From contig JASEHU010000112.1 of the NCBI GenBank assembly GCA_030018635.1, positions 1 to 6,956 on the forward strand: a stretch of 6,956 bases of DNA, given 5' to 3'. Each line of letters opens with the position of its first letter. Position 1 is the first letter of the stretch. A program made the position numbers and the translations under genes. The stretch is from a bacterium (GTDB taxonomy: Bacteria > UBA9089 > CG2-30-40-21 > SBAY01). Under the pieces are notes generated by a model. That model was not told the origin of the DNA and ran no database searches. It was given only the letters and a program-made list of their open reading frames with translations. This document shows positions 1 through 5,194 of the stretch, piece by piece.

Positions 1-70
1 TTCCACCTATGTCTCAACATTGGACACGATTTCTGCCATAATGAGAATTGCTGAAAAAAACTTGTTTTCC

Positions 71-99
71 TTGACAAAAATCTTTTGGTGTGGTAATAT
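71..99 (+). promoter_or_regulatory. Sigma70-type promoter of tRNA-Leu
   Basis: A perfect -35 box TTGACA (71-76) and a -10 box TAATAT (94-99) are separated by the ideal 17 bp. The -10 is preceded by TGG (91-93), an extended -10 element. The predicted transcript start near 106 lies about 10 nt before the tRNA 5' end, as expected for a stable-RNA promoter. No terminator follows the tRNA, so this promoter may also read into the DUF488 gene at 282; that last point is inference. Confidence 0.85.
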
Positions 100-115
100 A
101 TAAATTAGAGTTAAG

Positions 116-201
116 GCGAGGGTGGCGGAATTGGCAGACGCGCTGGACTTAGGATCCAGTGGGATTTTCCCTTGCGGGTTCAACTCCCGCTCCTCGCACC
201 A
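116..201 (+). tRNA. tRNA-Leu, anticodon UAG
   Basis: This is a complete class II tRNA of 86 nt with encoded CCA (199-201). The acceptor stem pairs 116-122 with 191-197, with one G-T wobble. The anticodon stem is CTGGA (143-147) with TCCAG (155-159), and the 7-nt loop CTTAGGA places anticodon TAG at 150-152, reading CUN leucine codons. A long variable arm follows (160-173). The T arm is GCGGG (174-178) and CCCGC (186-190) around TTCAACT. tRNA-Leu genes are common integration sites for islands, which fits the accessory content downstream. No second copy of the tRNA 3' end (an attachment repeat) is visible in the window. Confidence 0.97.
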
Positions 202-244
202 ACAGTTTGCTTTTATCACATCTACTTATTATTTTTATCTTAAT

Positions 245-269
245 TTTTCACTTTTCACTTTTCACTTTT
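245..269 (+). repeat. TTTTCAC heptamer tandem repeat
   Basis: The 7-mer TTTTCAC occurs three times in a row (245-251, 252-258, 259-265), followed by a partial fourth unit TTTT (266-269). It ends directly at the ribosome binding site AAGGAG (271-276) of the first DUF488 gene. It is the simplest of several 7-bp-periodic elements in the window. Confidence 0.8.
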
Positions 270-281
270 AAAGGAGTTTTG

Positions 282-779
282 ATGATTTTCTCCATAGGAC
301 ATAGTAACCATTCATTAGAAGGGTTTATAAAATTACTCCGATTACATCAGATTCAAATATTAGTTGATGTCCGCAGCGCACCCTATTGTAAATATGCCAC
401 CTGGTTTAATAAAAATGAATTGGCTCAAGCCATAGAAGAAAATGGTATGGAATACCTATATCTGGGCAAAGGACTTGGTGGGTATCCTTCTAATCCGGAA
501 TATATCACCCCTACCGGGAAAATAGACTATAAAAAATATGCCTTGAGTGAAGAATATCAAACTGCCTTACAATTTTTGATTGAGGAGAGTGCCGGTAAAA
601 AAACTGCAATTATGTGTGCCGAGGCAAATCCGAGACAATGCCACCGCCATTTGCTTATTACGAAATCGTTATTAGAAAAGGAAATAGCCGTAGTCCATAT
701 CTTATCTGATGGCTCATTAAACTACCCTCAATTGGACGAATTCAATCAGGAAGTGGAACAATTATCACTTTTTGGGTAA
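282..779 (+). CDS. DUF488 family protein with C-terminal clamp-binding-like peptide
   Basis: This encodes 165 aa, a usual length for DUF488. Family signatures are visible: SIGHS (residues 4-8), DVRS (29-32), GKGLGGYP (62-69) and the Cys/His segment CAEANPRQCHRH (112-123) with Cys112, Glu114, Cys120 and His121. The biochemical activity of DUF488 proteins is not firmly known to me; the conserved DxR and Cys-His positions suggest an enzyme or metal/nucleotide-binding fold. The ATG at 282 is chosen because AAGGAG (271-276) lies 5 nt upstream; the frame stays open back to 159, but that would start inside the tRNA gene. The protein ends QLSLF-G (residues 160-165), which matches the consensus beta sliding clamp-binding pentapeptide. 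It is a soluble protein with no signal peptide. It is followed by a heptamer palindrome and a second, divergent DUF488 gene. Family assignment is firm and function is open. Confidence 0.9.
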   Translation: MIFSIGHSNHSLEGFIKLLRLHQIQILVDVRSAPYCKYATWFNKNELAQAIEENGMEYLYLGKGLGGYPSNPEYITPTGKIDYKKYALSEEYQTALQFLIEESAGKKTAIMCAEANPRQCHRHLLITKSLLEKEIAVVHILSDGSLNYPQLDEFNQEVEQLSLFG

Positions 780-792
780 GCGTTTATACCAA

Positions 793-899
793 TTATGGAA
801 TTTTCGATTTTGGATTTTCGATTTTCGATTGAGGAATCTTATATCCTTAATCCTTAATCTTCAATCCAAAATCGAAAATCCAAAATCGAAAATCCAAAA
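793..899. repeat. Long heptamer-based inverted repeat
   Basis: The left arm 793-835 and right arm 858-899 are reverse complements over about 42 bp, apart from one extra A near 800, a C-C mismatch near 826, a G-T wobble at 833/860 and weak pairing at the outer end. The loop is 22 nt (836-857). Both arms are tandem 7-mers, TTTTCGA/TTTTGGA on the left and TCCAAAA/TCGAAAA on the right; the loop continues the 7-bp beat with two TCCTTAA-type units. The element fills nearly all of the gap between the two DUF488 genes. There is no T-run after it, so it is not a standard intrinsic terminator, although such a stem could still affect transcript ends. Confidence 0.85.
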
Positions 900-922
900 C
901 GGTTGCCTTTTAGAAGATGACC

Positions 923-1363
923 ATGAATAAAAAAATATATACCATTGGATTTACCAAGAAAAGTTTAGCGGAGTTTATAAAATCTTTGCAAAAGGCAAAA
1001 GTAACCTTAGTTGTTGATATTCGACTCAATAATACCTCCCAGTTAGCCGGTTATTCCAAGGGTAGGGACTTAGCTTTTTTGCTTAAGGAGGGCTTTGGAA
1101 TCGGTTATTGCCATGAGGTAAATTTAGCTCCTACACAGGAGATTTTAAAACGGTTTAAATCTGATGGCGATTGGGAACGATACACTGAAGATTTTATGGC
1201 TCTACTTAAAAGTCGGGAAGTGATTGAATTGGGTAAGGAACTTATGTCAAAGGGGACTATCTGCCTGCTTTGCACCGAGTCCACTGCTCATAAATGTCAT
1301 CGACGGCTGATATCTGAGTACTGGGCAGAGAAATTGGATGGGATAGAAGTATCTCACCTGTAG
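923..1363 (+). CDS. Second, divergent DUF488 family protein
   Basis: This encodes 146 aa from the ATG at 923. That start is preferred over the in-frame ATG at 917 because AGAAG (912-916) sits 6 nt before 923 but touches 917. The DUF488 pattern is clear: YTIGFTKKS (residues 6-14), VVDIR (30-34), then LLCTES (115-120) and KCHRR (124-128), giving Cys117, Glu119, Cys125, His126 and Arg128. Its middle (residues 35-110) is unlike the first DUF488 gene and lacks the GLGG segment, so this is a separate subfamily rather than a recent duplicate. It is soluble. The next gene downstream, beyond a 73-80 bp palindrome, encodes a dual-OB domain protein; I recall such pairs in other genomes but cannot verify this here. 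Function is unknown. Confidence 0.85.
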   Translation: MNKKIYTIGFTKKSLAEFIKSLQKAKVTLVVDIRLNNTSQLAGYSKGRDLAFLLKEGFGIGYCHEVNLAPTQEILKRFKSDGDWERYTEDFMALLKSREVIELGKELMSKGTICLLCTESTAHKCHRRLISEYWAEKLDGIEVSHL

Positions 1364-1393
1364 TGGTTCATTCCATTTGTTTTTGTGGGTTGA

Positions 1394-1473
1394 TTTCATT
1401 GCAAATTGCAAATTTAACATTTAGCATTTTAAATTTGAAATGTTAATTTTGCAATGATAAATTTGCAATGAAA
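1394..1473. repeat. Palindromic heptamer element, copy 1
   Basis: This 80-bp element has perfect 14-bp outer arms, TTTCATTGCAAATT (1394-1407) and its reverse complement (1460-1473). The inner stem pairs 1408-1422 with 1438-1452 with a single T-T mismatch. Read linearly it is about eleven 7-mers, for example GCAAATT twice and then TAACATT and TAGCATT. Its last bases contain the ATG (1468-1470) that opens the longest frame of the next gene. A second copy lies at 5122-5194, with 3 differences over the shared 73 nt. Confidence 0.85.
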
Positions 1474-1523
1474 CTTATTAACAAAAACCACCGAACTGCT
1501 AAAATCAAATGTTATGAAGCAGT

Positions 1524-1529
1524 AGAGGA
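1524..1529 (+). promoter_or_regulatory. Ribosome binding site favouring GTG 1537
   Basis: AGAGGA lies 7 nt before an in-frame GTG at 1537, whereas the upstream ATG at 1468 has only repeat sequence before it and no Shine-Dalgarno match. This decides the start chosen for the dual-OB gene. Confidence 0.5.
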
Positions 1530-1536
1530 AAAGATA

Positions 1537-2256
1537 GTGATAACCGAACCTATTACCAAAAACTTAGTTATTTTAGCCATGACTAAAATGGCAAACGGTG
1601 TCTGTATTGCCGGGATAGAGCCTGAGACAGGACAATGGATTAGACCTGTGCGCCTGGATGTCAGTGACCCAATGGAACACTGTATTCAGTTGACCGACTT
1701 CATTATTAAGGGACAACCTCAAATCAAGTATCTTGGGTTATCCCAATTTGGGCTGAAAGAGCCTAAACCAGAACCCCCTCACATCGAAGATTGGCTTATC
1801 GATCGACGAGTTAAACCTAAGTTGGTCAAAGAACTATCTAATTCAGAAAAGATTGAGTTTCTGAAGGCACATTCCCATCAGGACGATTTACCTAATCTTG
1901 AGGGTTTAAAATACTCACTGGGAATGATTACCCCGGAGGATTTTTCCTTCCATTTCAAGCCTAATAAGGCAGGAGACGATATTGCGGTCAGGGTAGATTT
2001 TTCCGTTAATAGCCGCAATTATTCCGATATACCATGTTCGGACATTAAAATGAGGGCTTTAGGCCGCAAGGTGCTTTCATATTTAGGTAAGAGTGAACAT
2101 CGACTTTTTCGTCAGGATTTTGATAAAAAGGGATATGAGCAGGTATTCTTTGCCATGGGTCTTACCAGGCCATATAAAGATAAAAACTGGCTGATGGTGA
2201 TTGGGGTGCATACGGTACCTGAATATCAAGCCCAGATTGATTTTAGTAACCTATAG
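1537..2256 (+). CDS. Dual-OB (DuOB) domain protein
   Basis: This encodes 239 aa from GTG 1537; an ATG at 1468 would give 262 aa. The GTG is preferred for its ribosome binding site, and because the 23 extra residues show no family resemblance and begin inside a mobile-looking palindrome. The domain starts soon after with VILAMTKMANGVCIAGIEP (residues 11-29) and TGQWIRPVRL (31-40). The C-terminal half ends with the matching second barrel, FFAMGLTRPY (204-213) followed by WLMVIGVHTVPEY (218-230). This is the layout I remember for the DuOB family, in which two OB-fold beta barrels suggest nucleic acid binding. There is no membrane segment or evident catalytic motif. It follows two DUF488 genes on the same strand, so a joint role is likely but unproven. 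Family call is fairly firm; substrate is unknown. Confidence 0.8.
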   Translation: MITEPITKNLVILAMTKMANGVCIAGIEPETGQWIRPVRLDVSDPMEHCIQLTDFIIKGQPQIKYLGLSQFGLKEPKPEPPHIEDWLIDRRVKPKLVKELSNSEKIEFLKAHSHQDDLPNLEGLKYSLGMITPEDFSFHFKPNKAGDDIAVRVDFSVNSRNYSDIPCSDIKMRALGRKVLSYLGKSEHRLFRQDFDKKGYEQVFFAMGLTRPYKDKNWLMVIGVHTVPEYQAQIDFSNL

Positions 2257-2276
2257 GTTAGTTACCAGCTAACTAA
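2247..2276. other. Overlapping short palindromes at the DuOB stop codon
   Basis: TAACCTATAGGTTA (2247-2260) is a perfect 14-bp palindrome covering the stop codon at 2254-2256. It overlaps a second 7-bp hairpin, TTAGTTA (2258-2264) with TAACTAA (2270-2276) and a 5-nt loop. There is no T-run, so a terminator is not supported. It could be a weak protein-binding or RNA-folding site, or chance. Confidence 0.35.
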
Positions 2277-2309
2277 TATGGGGAATAAAATAAAGAAGAA
2301 AATGAATGA

Positions 2310-2579
2310 GCAACTGAGACCATCATTCTTAAATTGAATCAGAGCCTTGTTCACCCAAGAGAGGTTTTTGCTGACGCTATAAGTGATAGGTCGGCAGGAA
2401 TTATTTTTGTCCATAACCATCCTTCGGGTGATCTTGAACCAAGCAAAGAAGATATAAGATTAACAACCAGGCTTATTGAATCTGGCAAGATAGCCGGAAT
2501 TGAGGTAATTGACCATATAATTATTAGCAGGAATGGTTATTTTATCTTTCAGGCAGAGGGGTTATTGACTGGCAAATAA
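2310..2579 (+). pseudogene. radC: radC remnant, C-terminal JAB/MPN part only
   Basis: The last ~90 codons of a RadC/JAB-domain gene (intact proteins are about 220-230 aa) are preserved without stops. SLVHPREVFADAI, VHNHPSGD, PSKEDI and DHIIISRNGY are textbook RadC segments. The JAMM metal motif is kept: His and His of HNHPSG, then SxxD. In-frame homology begins upstream of the possible TTG start at 2334, at ATET (2310-2321), which includes the Glu usually conserved in this fold. A TGA at 2307-2309 blocks it, and the preceding frame reads MNE, as if a +1 frameshift lies near 2310. The N-terminal helix-hairpin-helix half is missing. Expression from TTG 2334 is conceivable, but there is no good ribosome binding site. 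This is probably island debris. Confidence 0.8.
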
Positions 2580-2598
2580 TAAGAGGAAAGGTAAATAA

Positions 2599-2643
2599 AT
2601 GATATTACATCCAGATGCTGAAAAAAATCAAAGAGATATTTAG
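2599..2643 (+). CDS. Possible 14-aa leader peptide overlapping the toxin start
   Basis: The purine-rich AAGAGGAAAGG (2581-2591) is well placed for an ATG at 2599, which opens a 14-codon frame (MILHPDAEKNQRDI, then TAG at 2641-2643). This frame differs from that of the DarT-like gene and overlaps its first nine codons. The DarT ATG at 2615 has no Shine-Dalgarno of its own. The leader may therefore set toxin translation by coupling or interference. It is too short to assign by homology and may be fortuitous. Confidence 0.3.
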   Translation: MILHPDAEKNQRDI

Positions 2644-3574
2644 TAGACATAATATTAAAGTGTTCTATCATTTTACAGATATTAATAATTTACCGATTAT
2701 CGGTAAGTGTAATGGGTTATGGAGCAAAGAAAAATTAGAGGAACATGGTTTTTTATCCGATATTGTAACTGGAGGCAATGAACTGTCGTTGAATCTTGAT
2801 AAAGAGCTGGAGAATTGGAATAAAGTACATCTGTATTTTTGTCCAAATACACCTATGGTATATAATAAGCAAAAAGAGAGTCATTCATGCTACTTCATTA
2901 TTAAACCTGATGTTGCTTTCGAGCAGGGAGTGTTTTTTACAAACACCAATGCCACACGAAAGAGGAATGGTCATAAAAGGGATCATGGTTTAGAGGGATT
3001 AAAATTAGTAGATTTTGATACTATAAAATCTACTCTTGAAACCGGTCCCAAACCATGGGATAAAACATGGCATCGTAATGTACAAGCAGAATGTCTAATT
3101 CCACAAGAAGTTTCTATTGACAAAATTTTATCCATAAATTTCATCAGTGAGGCAAGTTTAGAGGAAGGTAATCGTTTATGGAGGAATAATTTACATCCCC
3201 CATTTAAAGTAGATAATAATTTATTCTATGCAGGTTTTCCAGTTGTAAATTCTGCAATTTTAACTTCTTCAGATATATCAAAAGATAATGTAAAGTCAAA
3301 ACACTTTGAGCATGAAGATACCTTTGTGTCTGGACAAAAAATCACTTTTTTGGTAAATGTTCAAGCAACCCCTGGGTTAGAAGCTAATATTAAATGGTTT
3401 TTAGAAAATAGAGATATAATTAATGAGTCAACGACAGTATTTGAGAATCAATCTAATTATTGGCATTGGACAAGTATAGATTCTGCTAACTTAAATAGTG
3501 GAAGATATAATGTAGAATATTATTTAGGCAACACAAGATGGATAAGAATCACTTTTATTATATATGACTTTTAA
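2615..3574 (+). CDS. DarT-like (DUF4433) ADP-ribosyltransferase, putative toxin
   Basis: This encodes 319 aa. Residues 1-220 match the DarT fold. FYHFTDINNLPII (17-29) is the NAD-site start. LYFCPNTPMVY (73-83) corresponds to the family YF-P-x-x-PM segment. FFTNTNATRKRNGH (107-120) precedes the ARTT region, and QAECLIP (157-163) carries the expected catalytic Glu159. DarT enzymes characterised so far transfer ADP-ribose from NAD+ to bases in single-stranded DNA, which blocks replication. Many family members have PRSPM where this one has PNTPM, so base or target specificity may differ. Residues ~225-319 form an extra beta-rich domain that looks Ig-like (NSGRYNVEYYLGN near the end). The ATG at 2615 lacks a ribosome binding site and overlaps a small leader frame. 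The ADP-ribosylglycohydrolase gene follows after 11 bp. Role as a toxin is inferred from family and pairing. Confidence 0.83.
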   Translation: MLKKIKEIFSRHNIKVFYHFTDINNLPIIGKCNGLWSKEKLEEHGFLSDIVTGGNELSLNLDKELENWNKVHLYFCPNTPMVYNKQKESHSCYFIIKPDVAFEQGVFFTNTNATRKRNGHKRDHGLEGLKLVDFDTIKSTLETGPKPWDKTWHRNVQAECLIPQEVSIDKILSINFISEASLEEGNRLWRNNLHPPFKVDNNLFYAGFPVVNSAILTSSDISKDNVKSKHFEHEDTFVSGQKITFLVNVQATPGLEANIKWFLENRDIINESTTVFENQSNYWHWTSIDSANLNSGRYNVEYYLGNTRWIRITFIIYDF

Positions 3575-3580
3575 AGGAGG
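3573..3580 (+). promoter_or_regulatory. Strong ribosome binding site of the glycohydrolase gene
   Basis: AAAGGAGG overlaps the toxin stop codon (TAA, 3572-3574) and sits 5 nt before ATG 3586. It is the best ribosome binding site in the window and contrasts with the absence of one at the toxin start. This would favour antitoxin over toxin synthesis from one transcript. Confidence 0.8.
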
Positions 3581-3585
3581 AAACA

Positions 3586-5079
3586 ATGAATAACCAACTG
3601 AATTTTTTAGATTCTGATAATAAGAAGTCTGATAGCAATCAGTTATCCCAAACTTCAGATGTCTTAAAAGATAAAATTCGAGGAGCATTAGTTTGTAGTG
3701 CTGTTGGTGATGCTTTGGGATGGCCCACAGAATTTGGAAGATATCCAAGTATCGTTCATAAGCGTTTTGGGAAAAATTATCTAACAGATTATATTGAATG
3801 GGAAAAAGTGATAGGTGGTAGATTTTGGGGGTATAGAGAAAAAATAAAAGAAGGCTCATATTCCGATGATACACAATTAACTCTGGCAGTTGCTCGTTGT
3901 ATTAATGGATATGGAGAGTTTGATGCGGATAAATTTGCATATTCTGAATTGCCTTTATGGTTGAGTTATGAGAGAGGAGGAGGTAAGACAATAAAGACTG
4001 CGGCAAGGGTCATCGTTCCCAGCAAAAAAGAATGGCTTTTCAATTTTTATAAAAGGGGCGAAATTGATTATAGATATGCTGGTGCTAATGGTGCTGCCAT
4101 GCGTGTTTTACCAATAGCACTTGTAAATGTCAATAATGAAAAAAGGCTTTACACAGATGTATTTAAAAATGCAATTATTACTCATGGACATCCCAGGGCA
4201 ATACTTGGAGCGATGATATATGCATCGGCTATCAATTACCTTTTGAAAGAGTCTAAATTCAACAAAGAAAATTTTTATAACTATATAAGAGAAGTTATAG
4301 AAATATCAACTTCTTCTCTAAAAGAAAATGATTGGGTATATAAATGGACTCAAGAATGGGATAGAAAAGCTATAAATGGGAAATTTAAGGAGGAATTTCG
4401 GAAAACTCGTAATGAATCAAAGGAATATCTTAAAGGTATAAAACAGTTATTGTCAGTTGATGATAAAGAATATTATTATCTGACTCGTGCTTTCGACGAG
4501 TATAGGGGCTCTGGAATATCAACTGTTTTTATCGCATTCTACCTTTTTCTTGAATATTTAGATAATCCAAAAGACGGTATTTTTAAAGCAGTAAATATGC
4601 TTGGTAGTGACACTGATACCATAGCAAGTTTTGTAGGTGGTTTATGTGGTGCATATTATGGGCTGTCGGTAATTCACAAGAATTTAATAAACAAATTGCA
4701 GGACAAAGATTACATTTTAAAAATAGCAGAACAACTCCATAATATTATCACTGGTGAGTCACTTATAAATCATCTCCCTATCGGATACATTAACAGAAAA
4801 GAAACATTGATGAAGATACTTGCATGGGAAATAGGTCTTCATGAGATGTTTTGGGAAGCCTTATCAGAAGGCGAGCAAATAACACATCCTGCATTGGGAA
4901 AAGGAAAAATAATAAGAAAAGAGATTAAAAAAATACAAAGAGAGGGTTATGTTACAAAGTTAATAGAGGTAACTTTTGATTGTGGGCAGACTTGTGTTTT
5001 CCATTCAAAGGTCTCAGATGCTGGAGAAGTAAGTGAAAGTTTATCCAGGGATTTGGTTAAAAATATTGTAACACTTTAG
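3586..5079 (+). CDS. ADP-ribosylglycohydrolase (DraG/ARH family), putative antitoxin
   Basis: This encodes 497 aa. Residues ~29-390 are an ADP-ribosylglycohydrolase domain: IRGALVCSAVGDALG (31-45), the metal motif SDDTQ (93-97), NGAAMR (168-173), HGHPRAILGA (200-209) and the second metal motif GSDTDTIA (340-347) with Asp342 and Asp344. The di-metal ligands expected for catalysis all appear present. Family members remove ADP-ribose from proteins or nucleic acids, so the natural partner reaction here is reversal of the DarT-like enzyme. The domain carries a Trp/Glu-rich insert at ~245-300. After a helical linker (~400-428), residues ~429-475 (THPALGKGKII ... VTFDCGQTCVFHSK) resemble a small SH3/Tudor-like barrel of the UvrD/PcrA C-terminal type. 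The N-terminus is polar and contains NQLNFLD (3-9), a weak clamp-motif lookalike. It is soluble. The same transcript as the toxin is likely. Confidence 0.88.
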   Translation: MNNQLNFLDSDNKKSDSNQLSQTSDVLKDKIRGALVCSAVGDALGWPTEFGRYPSIVHKRFGKNYLTDYIEWEKVIGGRFWGYREKIKEGSYSDDTQLTLAVARCINGYGEFDADKFAYSELPLWLSYERGGGKTIKTAARVIVPSKKEWLFNFYKRGEIDYRYAGANGAAMRVLPIALVNVNNEKRLYTDVFKNAIITHGHPRAILGAMIYASAINYLLKESKFNKENFYNYIREVIEISTSSLKENDWVYKWTQEWDRKAINGKFKEEFRKTRNESKEYLKGIKQLLSVDDKEYYYLTRAFDEYRGSGISTVFIAFYLFLEYLDNPKDGIFKAVNMLGSDTDTIASFVGGLCGAYYGLSVIHKNLINKLQDKDYILKIAEQLHNIITGESLINHLPIGYINRKETLMKILAWEIGLHEMFWEALSEGEQITHPALGKGKIIRKEIKKIQREGYVTKLIEVTFDCGQTCVFHSKVSDAGEVSESLSRDLVKNIVTL

Positions 5080-5121
5080 CCACCTGAAGTAAAGATTAAC
5101 CAGAGGCACAGAAGATCACTA

Positions 5122-5194
5122 GCAAATTGCAAATTTAGCATTTAGCATTTTAAATTTGAAATGCTAATTTTGCAATGTTAAATTTGCAATGAAA
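5122..5194. repeat. Palindromic heptamer element, copy 2
   Basis: This matches 1401-1473 at 70 of 73 positions. The differences are at element positions 17 (A to G), 43 (T to C) and 57 (A to T). Positions 17 and 43 pair in the inner stem, so A-T became G-C with pairing kept. The outermost TTTCATT of copy 1 is not preserved here, so the left end is shorter. As in copy 1, the right end supplies the ATG (5189-5191) opening the next reading frame. The rest of the gap (5080-5121) shows nothing else convincing. Confidence 0.85.

Noticed and set aside
10..35. Imperfect hairpin TGTCTCAA / TTGGACA near 10-28, resembling a transposon end or operator
   Set aside because: It is very short with a bulge, with no transposase or matching second end in the window.
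7..219. Minus-strand 70-codon open frame at the left edge
   Set aside because: It runs antisense through the tRNA-Leu gene, has no ribosome binding site and shows no recognisable protein features.
159..281. Upstream extension of the first DUF488 gene
   Set aside because: It would start inside the tRNA gene and translate the TTTTCAC repeat; the ATG at 282 has a good ribosome binding site and begins with the family motif.
793..899. Intrinsic terminator or CRISPR-like array from the repeated units
   Set aside because: There is no T-run after the stem, and the 7-bp units without unique spacers are not CRISPR repeats.
2796..2993. 65-codon + frame within the DarT-like gene
   Set aside because: It is an out-of-frame shadow of a well-supported coding region.
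3524..3874. Minus-strand frame across the toxin/antitoxin junction
   Set aside because: It is antisense to two clear genes and has no family resemblance.
5098..5119. CAGAGGCACAGA-type stretch resembling a common environmental-genome intergenic repeat
   Set aside because: It is too short and degenerate, with a single occurrence, to call as a repeat here.
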